This document shows, in pieces, positions 33,298-41,870 of a stretch of DNA of 64,000 nt; position 1 is the first letter of the stretch; each line of letters starts with the position of its first letter. The stretch comes from Pseudomonadota bacterium (GTDB taxonomy: Bacteria > Chloroflexota > UBA6077 > JAJPHF01). Position numbers and translations under genes: made by a program. The stretch lies in assembly GCA_021325365.1 (NCBI GenBank), contig JAJPHF010000051.1, forward strand, positions 47,135 to 111,134. The letters run 5' to 3'. The notes under the pieces were generated by a model, which had not been told where the DNA came from, ran no database searches, and worked only from the letters and a program-made list of their open reading frames with translations.

Positions 33298-33388
33298 GAC
33301 CGACCAATAGCCCCTCGTCACGGGTGAATTGCTAGGTGTTGGCAACTGCCAACACCTAGCAAGTGACCGTTGACCGACCACTAGCCCC
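33298..33388. repeat. Direct repeats flanking a perfect palindrome
   Basis: GACCGACCAATAGCCCC (33298-33314) and GACCGACCACTAGCCCC (33372-33388) flank a 34-bp palindrome at 33329-33362 with 16-bp arms (TTGCTAGGTGTTGGCA) and a 2-nt centre. The right copy overlaps the acyl-CoA dehydrogenase stop. It looks like a tiny inserted element or a terminator with duplicated ends. Confidence 0.65.
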
Positions 33389-34559
33389 AGCGGGGCTGCT
33401 CGCCGAGGTCGATGCCGAGAGTGGTCTTGCCGACGATCTCGTGGACGAGCGCGGCATTCGCCGGGTGGAAGCCGCCGCAGCGGACATCGCGGTACAGGCG
33501 CTCCAGCTCGTTGGCCTTGAACATGCCGGCTCCCCCGGAGATGTCCATCGCCAGGTCGACCACTCGCTTCGCCGCCTCGACGGCATGGTACTTCGCCGAG
33601 ACGATCTTCCCCGGCCACGCCGCGCCGTGGTCCACGCCGTTCGCCCAGTCCTGCGCGACGCTCTCGACGTGTGGCCCGACCGAGTCAAGTGCCAGCGTCA
33701 TCTCGGCGACGGCATGCTGGACCTCCGGGTGGTACGCCATGGCGCGCGAGACGGCGAGCGAGGTCTTCTTCCGCGCGGACGCGACCGCCAGGTCCCGGGC
33801 GCGGAGCGCGATCGCGTAGTAGATGTTGGCGAAGTTCAGCAGCGCCCAGCCGAAGATGCCGAGGATGAACGCGTCCACCGTGCCCGCCGGCAGGGTGCGG
33901 GCCACGTAGCGATCGGGGATGAAGGCCCCGTTCAGGACGGTATCGTCGCTGCGCGTGGCGCGCATGCCCAGCGTGTCCCAGGTTTCGCGGATCTCGTAGC
34001 CCGCGGTGTCGCGCGGCATGAACACGTGGACGATCGTGGGCGCGGCCGGATCCGAGGCGTCCATCGCGTGCAGCCCGAGTCGGGTCCAGACGGGCGTGAG
34101 ACTGCCGAACATCTTGTGGCCGGTGATGCGGTAGCCACCCTCGACGCGCTCGGCCTTCGAGGTGGACAGCAGCAGGGGCATGTCGTTGCCCGCCTCGCCG
34201 TGGCCGGCCGCGAACACCTCGCCCGCCGCGGCCTCCTCGAGCAGCCAGTCGAGCGAGCGATCGCCCTGCCGGTGCAGGTCGGCGACCAGCCCCGTCCAGT
34301 AGAAGTGCATGTTCGTGGCGAGCGCGGTGGCCGGCGCTCGGTAGGCCAGCCGCCGCTGCTCGCGGCACACGTCGGCCAGCGAGAGCCCCTGGCCGCCGAA
34401 CTCCTCGGGAACGGCCGCCAGCAAGTAGCCGGCCTGGCGTAGCTCCTCGAAGTCCTCGGAGAAGAACCGGTTCTCGCGGTCATAGGTGGCGGCGCGCTCG
34501 CCGCAGCGGTCGATCAACTCGTCGGTCAGCACCGACCGGGTCGCCAGCGTGGTCGCCAT
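33381..34559 (-). CDS. Acyl-CoA dehydrogenase family flavoprotein
   Basis: 392 residues with the N-terminal helical, beta-barrel and C-terminal helical domains of acyl-CoA dehydrogenases. Visible are PEEFGGQGLSLADVCREQ, GHGEAGNDMPLL, GYRITGHKMFGSLTPVW (substrate/FAD region), DTLGMRATRSDD and a C-terminal FKANELERLYRDVRCGGFHPAN. The catalytic glutamate position of medium-chain enzymes is not obvious; the last motif is more like the flavin-dependent monooxygenase/desulfurisation (DszC/HsaA-like) branch. ATG 34559 follows GGGAG. Likely oxidises a CoA ester or aromatic substrate with PaaK. Confidence 0.86.
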   Translation of the reverse strand: MATTLATRSVLTDELIDRCGERAATYDRENRFFSEDFEELRQAGYLLAAVPEEFGGQGLSLADVCREQRRLAYRAPATALATNMHFYWTGLVADLHRQGDRSLDWLLEEAAAGEVFAAGHGEAGNDMPLLLSTSKAERVEGGYRITGHKMFGSLTPVWTRLGLHAMDASDPAAPTIVHVFMPRDTAGYEIRETWDTLGMRATRSDDTVLNGAFIPDRYVARTLPAGTVDAFILGIFGWALLNFANIYYAIALRARDLAVASARKKTSLAVSRAMAYHPEVQHAVAEMTLALDSVGPHVESVAQDWANGVDHGAAWPGKIVSAKYHAVEAAKRVVDLAMDISGGAGMFKANELERLYRDVRCGGFHPANAALVHEIVGKTTLGIDLGEQPRWG

Positions 34560-34925
34560 CGGGTTCTCTCCCTGTTTCTAACCGCCGACAAATCGGCAAT
34601 CGTCGCGCCTGATGCTTGCGATCCGAAAGACCAGCGCTTCCGAAGCAGCGCGACAACATCACTCTACGGGAGTGACGACTTTCACAGTGTGACGGCGATT
34701 ACACAATCAATGTGAATTACCTGACATATGCTGAGATACGGCGTGAACAAATTCTCGGCGCGACCAAGCGAGAGCGCGGTACAGTGTTCTCAACAGCCGA
34801 ATCCGCAACGAGGGCGCGCAGTCCGAACCTCTGGCCTGCTGCGATGCGATGGCCCTCGCGGGTAACGCGCCTGCGCGGCCTGGATACTGAGAGTGGCGGC
34901 TGTCAAACGAACCACGGAGAACGCC
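34560..34925. other. Divergent promoter region between dehydrogenase and hydrolase genes
   Basis: A relatively AT-rich 366-bp spacer with no protein-like frame. It contains the CRP-like site listed below and a TGTGAATTACCTGACATATG stretch, suggesting regulated divergent promoters. Confidence 0.5.
34688..34703. promoter_or_regulatory. CRP/FNR-family-like site
   Basis: TGTGA-CGGCGA-TTACA matches the CRP half-sites TGTGA-N6-TCACA in 9 of 10 positions. It is placed about 130 bp from the dehydrogenase start and 220 bp from the hydrolase start. Confidence 0.4.
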
Positions 34926-35768
34926 ATGCGCACCGATCTCCCGGGGCTCGAGCGCGCGATCGAAGCCGTGACCGCGAACGGCGTGCCGTTCGTCGCGCTC
35001 CCACCCGAGGAGCCTACCGACGCGCGCGGCCTCGTGCTGCTCTGGCACGGCGCCGACCCGCCGCGCAGCGACGCGGCGCTGGCGGCAGCCGTGCCCCTGC
35101 GCCGGCTTCCCGCGTGGCGCGTGTATCTGGGGATGCCGCTATACGGCCGCCGCGCGCCCGCCGGCGGCTTCGCGGAGGTCGTGCGGCTCGCCTATCAGGA
35201 CGCGGTCACGCTGGTCTTCCAGCCGAGCATCGGCGGCGCCGTGGCCGAGCTGCCGGCCGCGCTCGACGACGTGCGTGCCCGGCTGGGGATCGACGCCGCG
35301 CTGCCGCTGGGCCTGTTCGGCTTCTCCCAGGGTGGCGCGGCGGCGCTGCTGGCGCTCTGCCAGCACGAGGTGCGGTTCCGCGCAGCGGTCACGTGGGGGG
35401 CCGCGATCGACCTGCCGGCCGTGGTGGACGCGGTCGGCAACCTGTACGGCGTGCCCTACGACTGGACCGCGGAACGCCGCGCCCTGGCCGAGCGGCTGAG
35501 CACGACGCGGTGCGGGCCGGCCCTGGCTGCCAGCGGGGCGGCGATCCTGCTGGCGTTCGGGGCGGACGATCCGTTGCCCGTGCGGGAGCCCGCCGAGCAG
35601 CTCGCGGCGGCGATCCGGGCGGCCGGCGGCGTGGCGGAGGCCCGGATGGTGCCGGGCCTCGCACACGGGTTTGTGGAGCAGCCAGGCCAAGAGGCCGCGC
35701 CCCAGGGACCGGAGGCGCGGGCCGTGGACGCGCTGGCGACCGAATGGTTCAATCGGTATCTCTTCTGA
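34926..35768 (+). CDS. Alpha/beta hydrolase (dienelactone hydrolase/esterase-like)
   Basis: A 280-residue alpha/beta-hydrolase. The nucleophile elbow is GFSQGGAAALLAL (Ser), the acid is in LLAFGADDPLP, and the base in VPGLAHGFVEQ, giving a full triad in the right order. An early strand LVLLWHGAD supplies the oxyanion region. No signal peptide. ATG 34926 follows GGAG. Only 37 nt separate it from the DpgC-like gene, so the two are co-transcribed; it could release an acid from a thioester or lactone made by that enzyme. Confidence 0.85.
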   Translation: MRTDLPGLERAIEAVTANGVPFVALPPEEPTDARGLVLLWHGADPPRSDAALAAAVPLRRLPAWRVYLGMPLYGRRAPAGGFAEVVRLAYQDAVTLVFQPSIGGAVAELPAALDDVRARLGIDAALPLGLFGFSQGGAAALLALCQHEVRFRAAVTWGAAIDLPAVVDAVGNLYGVPYDWTAERRALAERLSTTRCGPALAASGAAILLAFGADDPLPVREPAEQLAAAIRAAGGVAEARMVPGLAHGFVEQPGQEAAPQGPEARAVDALATEWFNRYLF

Positions 35769-35805
35769 GCCCGCCGCCGGCGGGCTGTGGCAGTGGGAGG
35801 CGCGG

Positions 35806-37227
35806 ATGGCGACGACGCCGACGGACGAGCAGCGTATCCTGAACGCGGCCGGGCTGCCCGCCGACGCGGTGGCGCGCTGGGAGGCGGCGGAGCCGAGCCT
35901 GCCGACCGCGCCGGCCGCTGCCGCCGCGACGCTGTGCCGCGACGCCGCGGCGGCGGCCACGTACTACGCGCTGGGCGAGGCGCTGCTGCGCCGGCTGCCG
36001 CCGAAGTCCGCCCGCAACCCCACGGAGCAGGCCGCGGCGGCCAGCCTCCTGGAACGGCTGCGCGCGACGCGCACCCGCTTCCTGCGTGCCTACGCCGAGC
36101 CGGTCTACGCGAGCCTGACCGACGACTACCGCACCTTCGTCCGAGCCGAGGAGCTGGTCTACAACGCGGCCGAGCGCTACCCGGGCCTGACGCCGACACG
36201 CGCCACCGTCGCCGCCGAGCGGACGCGGCTGCAGAAGGACAAGGATGGCGCCGAGATCGACCAGGGCCTGTTCCTGTCGGCGGTGCTGGCGCACCCCCGC
36301 GCGGGCGCCCACCTGGTCCACGCCATGCTGCGGCCGCTGCCGGATGCGCTGGACCTGTTACCGGCCTTCCAAGAGAGCGACACGGCCGACTTCGGCGCGG
36401 CCTTCGTCATCCGGCGGGGCAAGGCGGGCCACGTCTACCTACGCAACACGCGCTTCCTGAACGCCGAGGACGACTCGACGCTCGGGCCGACCGAGCTGGC
36501 GATCGACCTCGTCCTGCTCGACCCCGCGCTCGAGGTGGGCGTCCTGCGCGGGGCGCCGGTAGACCACCCGCGCTACCGCGACCGGCACGTGTTCAGCGCC
36601 GGCATCAACCTGACGCGCCTCTACCACGGCCAGATCTCGTACCTCTTCTACATGACGCGCGACCTCGGCTACGTGAACAAGCTCTACCGGGGCCTGAGCG
36701 GCCCCGCGTTCCTGCCAGACGAGCCGGAGACAACGCTGGAGAAGCCGTGGATCGCGGGGGTCGAGGCGTTCGCCATCGGTGGCGGCTGCCAATTGCTGCT
36801 GGTGATGGACCACACGCTGGCCGAGGACGGCAGCTTCTTCAACCTGCCCGCGCGCAAGGAGGGCATCATCCCTGGCGCGGCGAACCTGCGGCTGCCGCGC
36901 TTCGTGGGCGACCGCCTGGCGCGGCAGGCCATCCTGTTCGACCGCCAGTTCTACGTCGAGAGCCCGGAGGGGCAGCTGCTCTGCGACCGGGTCGTGCCGA
37001 CTGGCGAGATGGATGCCGCGCTCGACCACGCCGTGGCCGCGCTGACCGGCTCGGGCATGGTGAGCGCGGCCGGCAACCGCCGGGCGCTGCGCGTGGCGCA
37101 GGAGCCGCTCGCCACGTTCCAGGCTTACATGGCCACCTACGCCCGCGAGCAAGCGTACTGCCACTTCAGCCCCGCGCTCATCCGCAACCTGGAAGAGAAC
37201 TGGGGCGCCCACAAGCGCCAGCCCTGA
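35806..37227 (+). CDS. DpgC-like cofactor-independent dioxygenase (crotonase fold)
   Basis: 473 residues. An N-terminal helical domain of about 200 residues precedes a crotonase core. Text such as HVFSAGINLTRLYHGQIS with YMTRDLGYVNKLYRG, FAIGGGCQLLLVMD and PARKEGIIPGAANLRLPRFVGDRLA corresponds to DpgC, which converts 3,5-dihydroxyphenylacetyl-CoA to the glyoxylate using O2 without metal or flavin. The glycine-rich oxyanion loop is intact. ATG 35806 follows GGGAGG. A nearby paaK could make the arylacetyl-CoA substrate. No glycopeptide-antibiotic genes are present, so the role is probably catabolic. Confidence 0.85.
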   Translation: MATTPTDEQRILNAAGLPADAVARWEAAEPSLPTAPAAAAATLCRDAAAAATYYALGEALLRRLPPKSARNPTEQAAAASLLERLRATRTRFLRAYAEPVYASLTDDYRTFVRAEELVYNAAERYPGLTPTRATVAAERTRLQKDKDGAEIDQGLFLSAVLAHPRAGAHLVHAMLRPLPDALDLLPAFQESDTADFGAAFVIRRGKAGHVYLRNTRFLNAEDDSTLGPTELAIDLVLLDPALEVGVLRGAPVDHPRYRDRHVFSAGINLTRLYHGQISYLFYMTRDLGYVNKLYRGLSGPAFLPDEPETTLEKPWIAGVEAFAIGGGCQLLLVMDHTLAEDGSFFNLPARKEGIIPGAANLRLPRFVGDRLARQAILFDRQFYVESPEGQLLCDRVVPTGEMDAALDHAVAALTGSGMVSAAGNRRALRVAQEPLATFQAYMATYAREQAYCHFSPALIRNLEENWGAHKRQP

Positions 37228-37360
37228 TCGTCGGCCGCGGGTCAACGGCGTGACCACAACGTCCAGGCCAGCCCTGACGTCGGGAGGAGCCTGTCCAACG
37301 GCGGCCCTCGCCCTGGGGCGCCGCGCCTGGTACGATAGTGCCGCAGTCGAGGAGGGCGCG

Positions 37361-38164
37361 GTGAGCGACGGAGCGGCGGCACGCAAGGCGCAGACGGCGG
37401 CGGCTTTCAGCAACCTGGCGCCGGAGTACGATACGACGGGGCCGGGGTGTTTCGCGCACTTTGGACGGCGGCTGGTAGAGCTAGTGGGCGTCGAGCCCGG
37501 GCAGCGCGTGCTCGACGTGGCGACCGGCCGTGGCGCGGTGCTGTTCCCCGCCGCAGAGCGCGCCGGCGCAGCGGGCGAAGCGCTGGGCGTCGATCTAGCC
37601 GAGGGCATGGTGCAGGCGACGAGCGCCGAGGCCGCGCGCCGCAAGCTGCCGGTTCGCGTCGTCGTCATGGACGCCGAGCGCCTCGATCTGCCCGACGCGG
37701 CCTTCGACCGGGTGTTCTGCGGCTTCGGCATCATGTTCTTCCCCGATCTGGACCGAGCCTTGGCCGAGTTCCGTCGCGTGCTCAAGCCTGGCGGGCGGCT
37801 CGGCGTCTCCACCTGGCGGATCACCGAGAGCGAGGAGCTTGGGGCTGTGCTCGACGCGCTCGGCGGGCCGTCAGATCGGTCGCCAGGCTGGATCACCGAG
37901 CCCGACGACCTGGCACGCCGGTTAACTGGGGCGGGCTTCGCCGACGTTCGCGTGGTGGCAGACTCAGAGACGTTCCACTATGCCGACCTGGAGCACTACT
38001 GGCAGGGTGCCCGTGGCACCGGGCGCCGCCGCAGCCTGGATGCGCTAGACGCTGAGCAAACGGCGCGGGTGCGGGCTGCTCTGGCCGAGCGCCTGCGCCC
38101 TTATCAGCGCCCGGATGGCATTCACGCCCCGGCCACGGCGCTCCTGGCGGTGGCGAGCCGCTAG
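37361..38164 (+). CDS. Class I SAM-dependent methyltransferase
   Basis: A 267-residue Rossmann-fold methyltransferase of the UbiE/Methyltransf_11 type. Motif I is VLDVATGRGAV, followed by GVDLAEGMV, motif post-I VVVMDAERLDLPDAAFDRVFCGFGIMFFPD, and LAEFRRVLKPGGRLGVSTW. GTG 37361 is chosen: GGAGG lies 6 nt upstream and TACGAT at 37331-37336 is a plausible -10 close by. Substrate unknown; the neighbours suggest a small aromatic or a quinone. Confidence 0.85.
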   Translation: MSDGAAARKAQTAAAFSNLAPEYDTTGPGCFAHFGRRLVELVGVEPGQRVLDVATGRGAVLFPAAERAGAAGEALGVDLAEGMVQATSAEAARRKLPVRVVVMDAERLDLPDAAFDRVFCGFGIMFFPDLDRALAEFRRVLKPGGRLGVSTWRITESEELGAVLDALGGPSDRSPGWITEPDDLARRLTGAGFADVRVVADSETFHYADLEHYWQGARGTGRRRSLDALDAEQTARVRAALAERLRPYQRPDGIHAPATALLAVASR

Positions 38165-38182
38165 CGTCGATCGGCTGCGGCG

Positions 38183-39304
38183 CTACGCGGTGGGCGAGGG
38201 GGTGCCCATCGGTGCGACGTCGTAGCCGCCGAGTAGCTCCACCTGCTGCCGAAGGGCGGGGCGCCGGAGCACGTCGAGCAGCGCGGTCACGGCCGGCAGG
38301 TCGAGGAAGTGATTGGGAATGACGAGGTCGTAGCGCTCCTCGCCGAGCGGCACGAAGTCGAGGTCGTAGGCGAGCGCCGCCGCGCGTACCCCCACGCCCA
38401 CGTCCGCCAGGGCGCCGCGCACGGCTTCGGCCACCGCCAGGTGGCCCGCCGCTAGACGGTCGTAGCCGGCTACGGCGCTCGCGGGGATCCCTGCCTGCTG
38501 GAGCGCCGCGTCGAGGACGAGCCGGGCGCCCGCCCCGTCCTCACGGTTCACGAGACGCACGCCGGGACGGGCGAGGTCCGCGAAGGCACGCAGCTGCAGC
38601 GGGTTGCCCGGCGCGACGATAAGCCCCTGCTGCCAGACGGCAAAGCCCACCACCGTGCAGGGGAAGGGCACGAGCCGCGTCACCCAGGGCGTGTTGTAGC
38701 GGCCCGTCCCGGCGTCGAAGAGGTGACAGCCCGCTACGTGTGCCTGCCCGCGCGCGAGGCCCGCGAGAGCTGCCTTGCTCCCCTCCTGGGACCAGACCAG
38801 CTCCACGCCGCGTTGCGCCAGAGCCGTCGCCACGAGGCCCGCGGCCGGATCGCAGCCGAGCATCACGAGCGTACGCTCGGGCGCCGGCCCGGCGCCGAGT
38901 AGCTCGACGCGCACGCGGCCGGGCTGCTCGGCGTCGCGCCGGGCGATCCCGTCGGCCCAGGCGAGGCCCGACGCCGGGCCGGCGCTGGCGCTGACCGGCT
39001 GCGCCCAGACGCGATCGCCAACGCGGAGCAGGCGGACGGGCTGGGCGGTACGCGGCGGGCCTGCTGCATCGGGCCACTCGGCCACGATGACGGGGCGCTC
39101 GTCGTCCGCCAGGGCGAAGAGCCCCTCGACGCTGGTGCCCAGCGCGCGGGCGAGCCGCAAGGCGATCTCGGTCGAGGGCACAGCCGTGCCGTGCTCGGCG
39201 GCCGCGTAGGCCTGGCGGCTGATGCCGGCGGCGTCGGCCAGCGCCTGCTGCGATAGCCCGGCGGCGAGGCGTGCCTCGCGCAGCGAGGACTTTAGCGGCT
39301 GCAT
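38183..39304 (-). CDS. HTH regulator fused to a periplasmic-binding-like domain
   Basis: 373 residues. Residues 8-62 form a Cro/C1-type HTH (REARLAAGLSQQALADAAGISRQAYAAAEHG). The C-terminal half is a type II binding-protein-like domain (MLGCDPAAGLVATALAQRG, then HLFDAGTGRYNTPWV, ending in VPLGEERYDLVIPNHF), as in the PBP_like/ModE-type one-component regulators of molybdate or tungstate genes. The divergent neighbour is modA. It should sense the oxyanion or cofactor in the cytoplasm and control the shared 195-bp promoter region. Confidence 0.83.
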   Translation of the reverse strand: MQPLKSSLREARLAAGLSQQALADAAGISRQAYAAAEHGTAVPSTEIALRLARALGTSVEGLFALADDERPVIVAEWPDAAGPPRTAQPVRLLRVGDRVWAQPVSASAGPASGLAWADGIARRDAEQPGRVRVELLGAGPAPERTLVMLGCDPAAGLVATALAQRGVELVWSQEGSKAALAGLARGQAHVAGCHLFDAGTGRYNTPWVTRLVPFPCTVVGFAVWQQGLIVAPGNPLQLRAFADLARPGVRLVNREDGAGARLVLDAALQQAGIPASAVAGYDRLAAGHLAVAEAVRGALADVGVGVRAAALAYDLDFVPLGEERYDLVIPNHFLDLPAVTALLDVLRRPALRQQVELLGGYDVAPMGTPSPTA

Positions 39305-39400
39305 GCTTCCTACGTGATTCCCGGCCAGCCGGTCGAAGCGCCCGCCGCTGCGGCGGGAGCTGGTGCGTGTACCGTTAACTTACCACAATGATAGGCCGGC

Positions 39401-39430
39401 TTGACACGAGGCGCGATGACGACCTACCAT
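39401..39430 (+). promoter_or_regulatory. Promoter for modAB
   Basis: TTGACA (39401-39406) and TACCAT (39425-39430) are separated by 18 bp, about 70 nt before the modA start. An imperfect palindrome around GTTAAC (39370-39385) just upstream may bind the divergent regulator. Confidence 0.55.
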
Positions 39431-39499
39431 CATGAGCAGAAGTACTCCAGTCCATGAGTATCGTCGGCGCCAGGCGGGCGGCGTCAGGGGGAGCTACGG

Positions 39500-40321
39500 A
39501 TGCAGCAGAGCCGGGCGCTACGATGGCTGCTGGTCGCGCTGCTCGTGCTGGGGGCGGGCGCCGCGCTCTCGCTGCAGCGGGCGCGGGGCGCCGCGGAGGC
39601 GCAGAGCGGCGACCTGAACGTGTTCGCCGCGGCGTCGCTAACCGACGCGTTCGGCGAGCTAGGCACGCTGTACGAGAGCCAGAACCCGGGCAGCCACGTG
39701 GTGTTCAACTTCGGCCCGTCTTCGGGGCTGCGCACGCAGATCGAGCAGGGCGCGCCGGCCGACGTGTTCGCCTCGGCCGACCAGGCCCAGATGGACCTGG
39801 CGCAGACAGACGGCGTGGTCGCCGGCGAGCCGCGGGTGTTCGCGCGCAACGCGTTGGTGCTCGTGTTGCCCCACGACAACCCGGGGGGGATCACCACACT
39901 GGCGGACCTGGCGCGGCCGGGCCTGCGCCTGGTGTCGACGGCGCCGCAAGTGCCGATCGGCGCCTACACCCGCCAGATGCTCCAGAGCATGAGCCAGGAC
40001 CCCGCGTATGGCGCCGACTTCGGGGACCGCGTGCTGGCCAACGTGCGCTCGGAAGAGCTAGACGTGCGGGCCGTGCTGGCGAAGATCACGCTAGGCGAGG
40101 CTGACGGCGGGGTGGTCTACGCGACCGACGTGACGCCGCAGGTGGCTCCTGAGGTCCAGGTTCTGCCCATCCCCGACGCGTTCAACGTGGTGGCCGCGTA
40201 TCCTATCACCCTGGTCCAGGGCGCGCGCCAGCCCGCGCTCGGCCAGCGCTTCGTCGACCTCGTGCTCTCGGACGCCGGCCAGGCGGTGCTCGCGCGCTAC
40301 AACTTCCAGCCCGGCCGCTAG
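39500..40321 (+). CDS. modA: Molybdate ABC transporter substrate-binding protein
   Basis: 273 residues with a Sec signal peptide (LRWLLVALLVLGAGAALSL). The mature protein begins with GDLNVFAAASLTDAFGELG, where Ser binds the oxyanion, and has FGPSSGLRTQIEQGAPADVFASAD, the second oxyanion loop of ModA, plus GEADGGVVYATDV late in the chain. These are diagnostic for molybdate/tungstate-binding proteins. ATG 39500 follows AGGGGGAG. It is followed by modB after 77 nt, and the regulator is divergent. Confidence 0.93.
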   Translation: MQQSRALRWLLVALLVLGAGAALSLQRARGAAEAQSGDLNVFAAASLTDAFGELGTLYESQNPGSHVVFNFGPSSGLRTQIEQGAPADVFASADQAQMDLAQTDGVVAGEPRVFARNALVLVLPHDNPGGITTLADLARPGLRLVSTAPQVPIGAYTRQMLQSMSQDPAYGADFGDRVLANVRSEELDVRAVLAKITLGEADGGVVYATDVTPQVAPEVQVLPIPDAFNVVAAYPITLVQGARQPALGQRFVDLVLSDAGQAVLARYNFQPGR

Positions 40322-40398
40322 TATCTTGTCACAAGTTAGCTGCGGTGTCGTAGGTTCACACAGAGCAATTTCCCGGTGACCGACAATAGGGGTGGCGG

Positions 40399-41292
40399 AT
40401 GCTGAGGACGGCCGATCGAGCCGTGGGCGCGAGCGCGGCAGGGCTCCGCCGAGGCGCAGCGGTGCCCGCGGAGGCGGCGCCTCGCGCGGGGCTGTTCGCG
40501 CCCCACGGTGGCGTGCTGCTGTGGGCCGCCGTCCTGCCGCCGGTGCTGTTCCTGGTGCTGCCGCTGCTGGTGCTGCTGGGGCGCACCGCCGCGACGGGTG
40601 GGCTGCTGGGCTACCTCGCCAGCCCGGTGGTCGTGGCGGCGCTGCGGCTGAGCCTGCTGACCACCGGCGCCACGCTGCTGGTCACGCTTCTCCTGGGCAC
40701 GCCCGTGGCTTACCTGCTGGCCCGCTACCGCTTTCCCGGCCGCGCCGTGCTGGACACCCTGCTCGACCTGCCGATGGTGCTGCCGCCGGCGGTGGCCGGC
40801 CTCGCGCTACTGATGACGCTCGGGCGGCGCGGGGCGTTCGGGCCGGCGCTCTCGGCGTTCGGGCTCGAGATCAGCTTCACCACGACGGCCGTGGTGCTGG
40901 CACAGCTCTTCATCGCCGCGCCGTTCTACGTGCGCGCCGCGCGCGGCGGCTTCGAGACGGGCGACCGGGCGCTGGAGGAGGCCGCCGCCGTCTTTGGCGC
41001 TTCCGGCTGGCAGACCTTCCGGCGCATTACGGTGCCGCTGGCGCTGCCGACGCTGGTCGGGGGCGCCGTAATGACCTGGGCGCGCGCGCTCGGCGAGTTC
41101 GGCGCGACGATCATGTTCGCGGGCAACTTCCTCGGCACGACGCAGACGATGCCGCTGGCGATCTACGCCGCGATGGAGCGTGACCTGGGGGCCGCGCTGG
41201 TGCTGGCCAGCATCCTCGTGGTGATCTCCTTCGTGGTGCTGCTGAGCGTCCGAGCGCTGGCGGGGCCGGGCCTGCTGCGGCTGCCACGATAG
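40399..41292 (+). CDS. modB: Molybdate ABC transporter permease
   Basis: 297 residues, with about 40 extra N-terminal residues before the first of five to six membrane helices. The permease signature for contacting the ATPase is ALEEAAAVFGASGWQTFRRITVPLALP, followed by GGAVMTWARALGEFGATIMFAGN, both typical of ModB. No ATPase gene (modC) follows; instead a 578-bp spacer and an LLM oxidoreductase come next. Molybdate uptake thus needs an ATPase encoded elsewhere. Confidence 0.92.
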   Translation: MLRTADRAVGASAAGLRRGAAVPAEAAPRAGLFAPHGGVLLWAAVLPPVLFLVLPLLVLLGRTAATGGLLGYLASPVVVAALRLSLLTTGATLLVTLLLGTPVAYLLARYRFPGRAVLDTLLDLPMVLPPAVAGLALLMTLGRRGAFGPALSAFGLEISFTTTAVVLAQLFIAAPFYVRAARGGFETGDRALEEAAAVFGASGWQTFRRITVPLALPTLVGGAVMTWARALGEFGATIMFAGNFLGTTQTMPLAIYAAMERDLGAALVLASILVVISFVVLLSVRALAGPGLLRLPR

Positions 41293-41870
41293 GGAGCCAG
41301 GGTTGCCCCCCAGCACGCGGTCGGTCGCGCGGCCCCGCCGGCTGCGCCGGACGATCACCCCTCGCCAATGCCTTCTCTTGTAGGGGCGCTGCTCACTGCG
41401 CCCTACCCGGCCGCGAGGCGCGCCGGAGAGCGCCCGCTAGCTCGCGCGACGCGGTCGCCGTCCCTGCCCGTACACGCCTCCCCCGCACCCGCCGCCCGCG
41501 CCCATGCCCGGGGCACGCCCCCGCCGGCCCGGCCCGCCGCGAGCCATCGGAGGATTATCGTACGGGGCAAACGATGCGGCCTTCCGCGCCCGACCAGCAC
41601 GCGCAGACCCGCGCCCGGCCTAGCAGTTAACCACCCGGTTAAGGAGCATCGTTTGACCGTTCCTCGGACAAACTCATACGCCCGCGAGTGGCTCCGCGGG
41701 CGAGATCGCATGGGTTGCTGCCGCGTGCCGCGAGAACGCGAGGACACCCGGTGGCCGTCCGGCGTTTGCGCGGCGCGGCGGGAAGCGGGTAGGCTCAGGC
41801 CAGGGCCTGGAGGCACGGTTGGCGGTGGGCGCACCGAGGCTGGGGCGCGGGCTGCTGGGGAGGGCCACGC
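41293..41870. other. 578-bp spacer with nested palindromes
   Basis: No protein-like frame. CAAACGATGC (41568-41577) pairs with GCATCGTTTG (41646-41655), and inside them TTAACC-ACCC-GGTTAA (41627-41642) is a perfect palindrome. A GTAGGGGCG word with an inverted CGCCCTAC lies at 41383-41407. The arrangement suggests an operator or structured leader for the LLM gene downstream. Confidence 0.55.

Noticed and set aside
34712..35842. Arg/Ala-rich plus-strand frame overlapping the alpha/beta hydrolase
   Set aside because: It is a GC-rich shadow frame. The hydrolase at 34926-35768 has a complete catalytic triad in a different frame.
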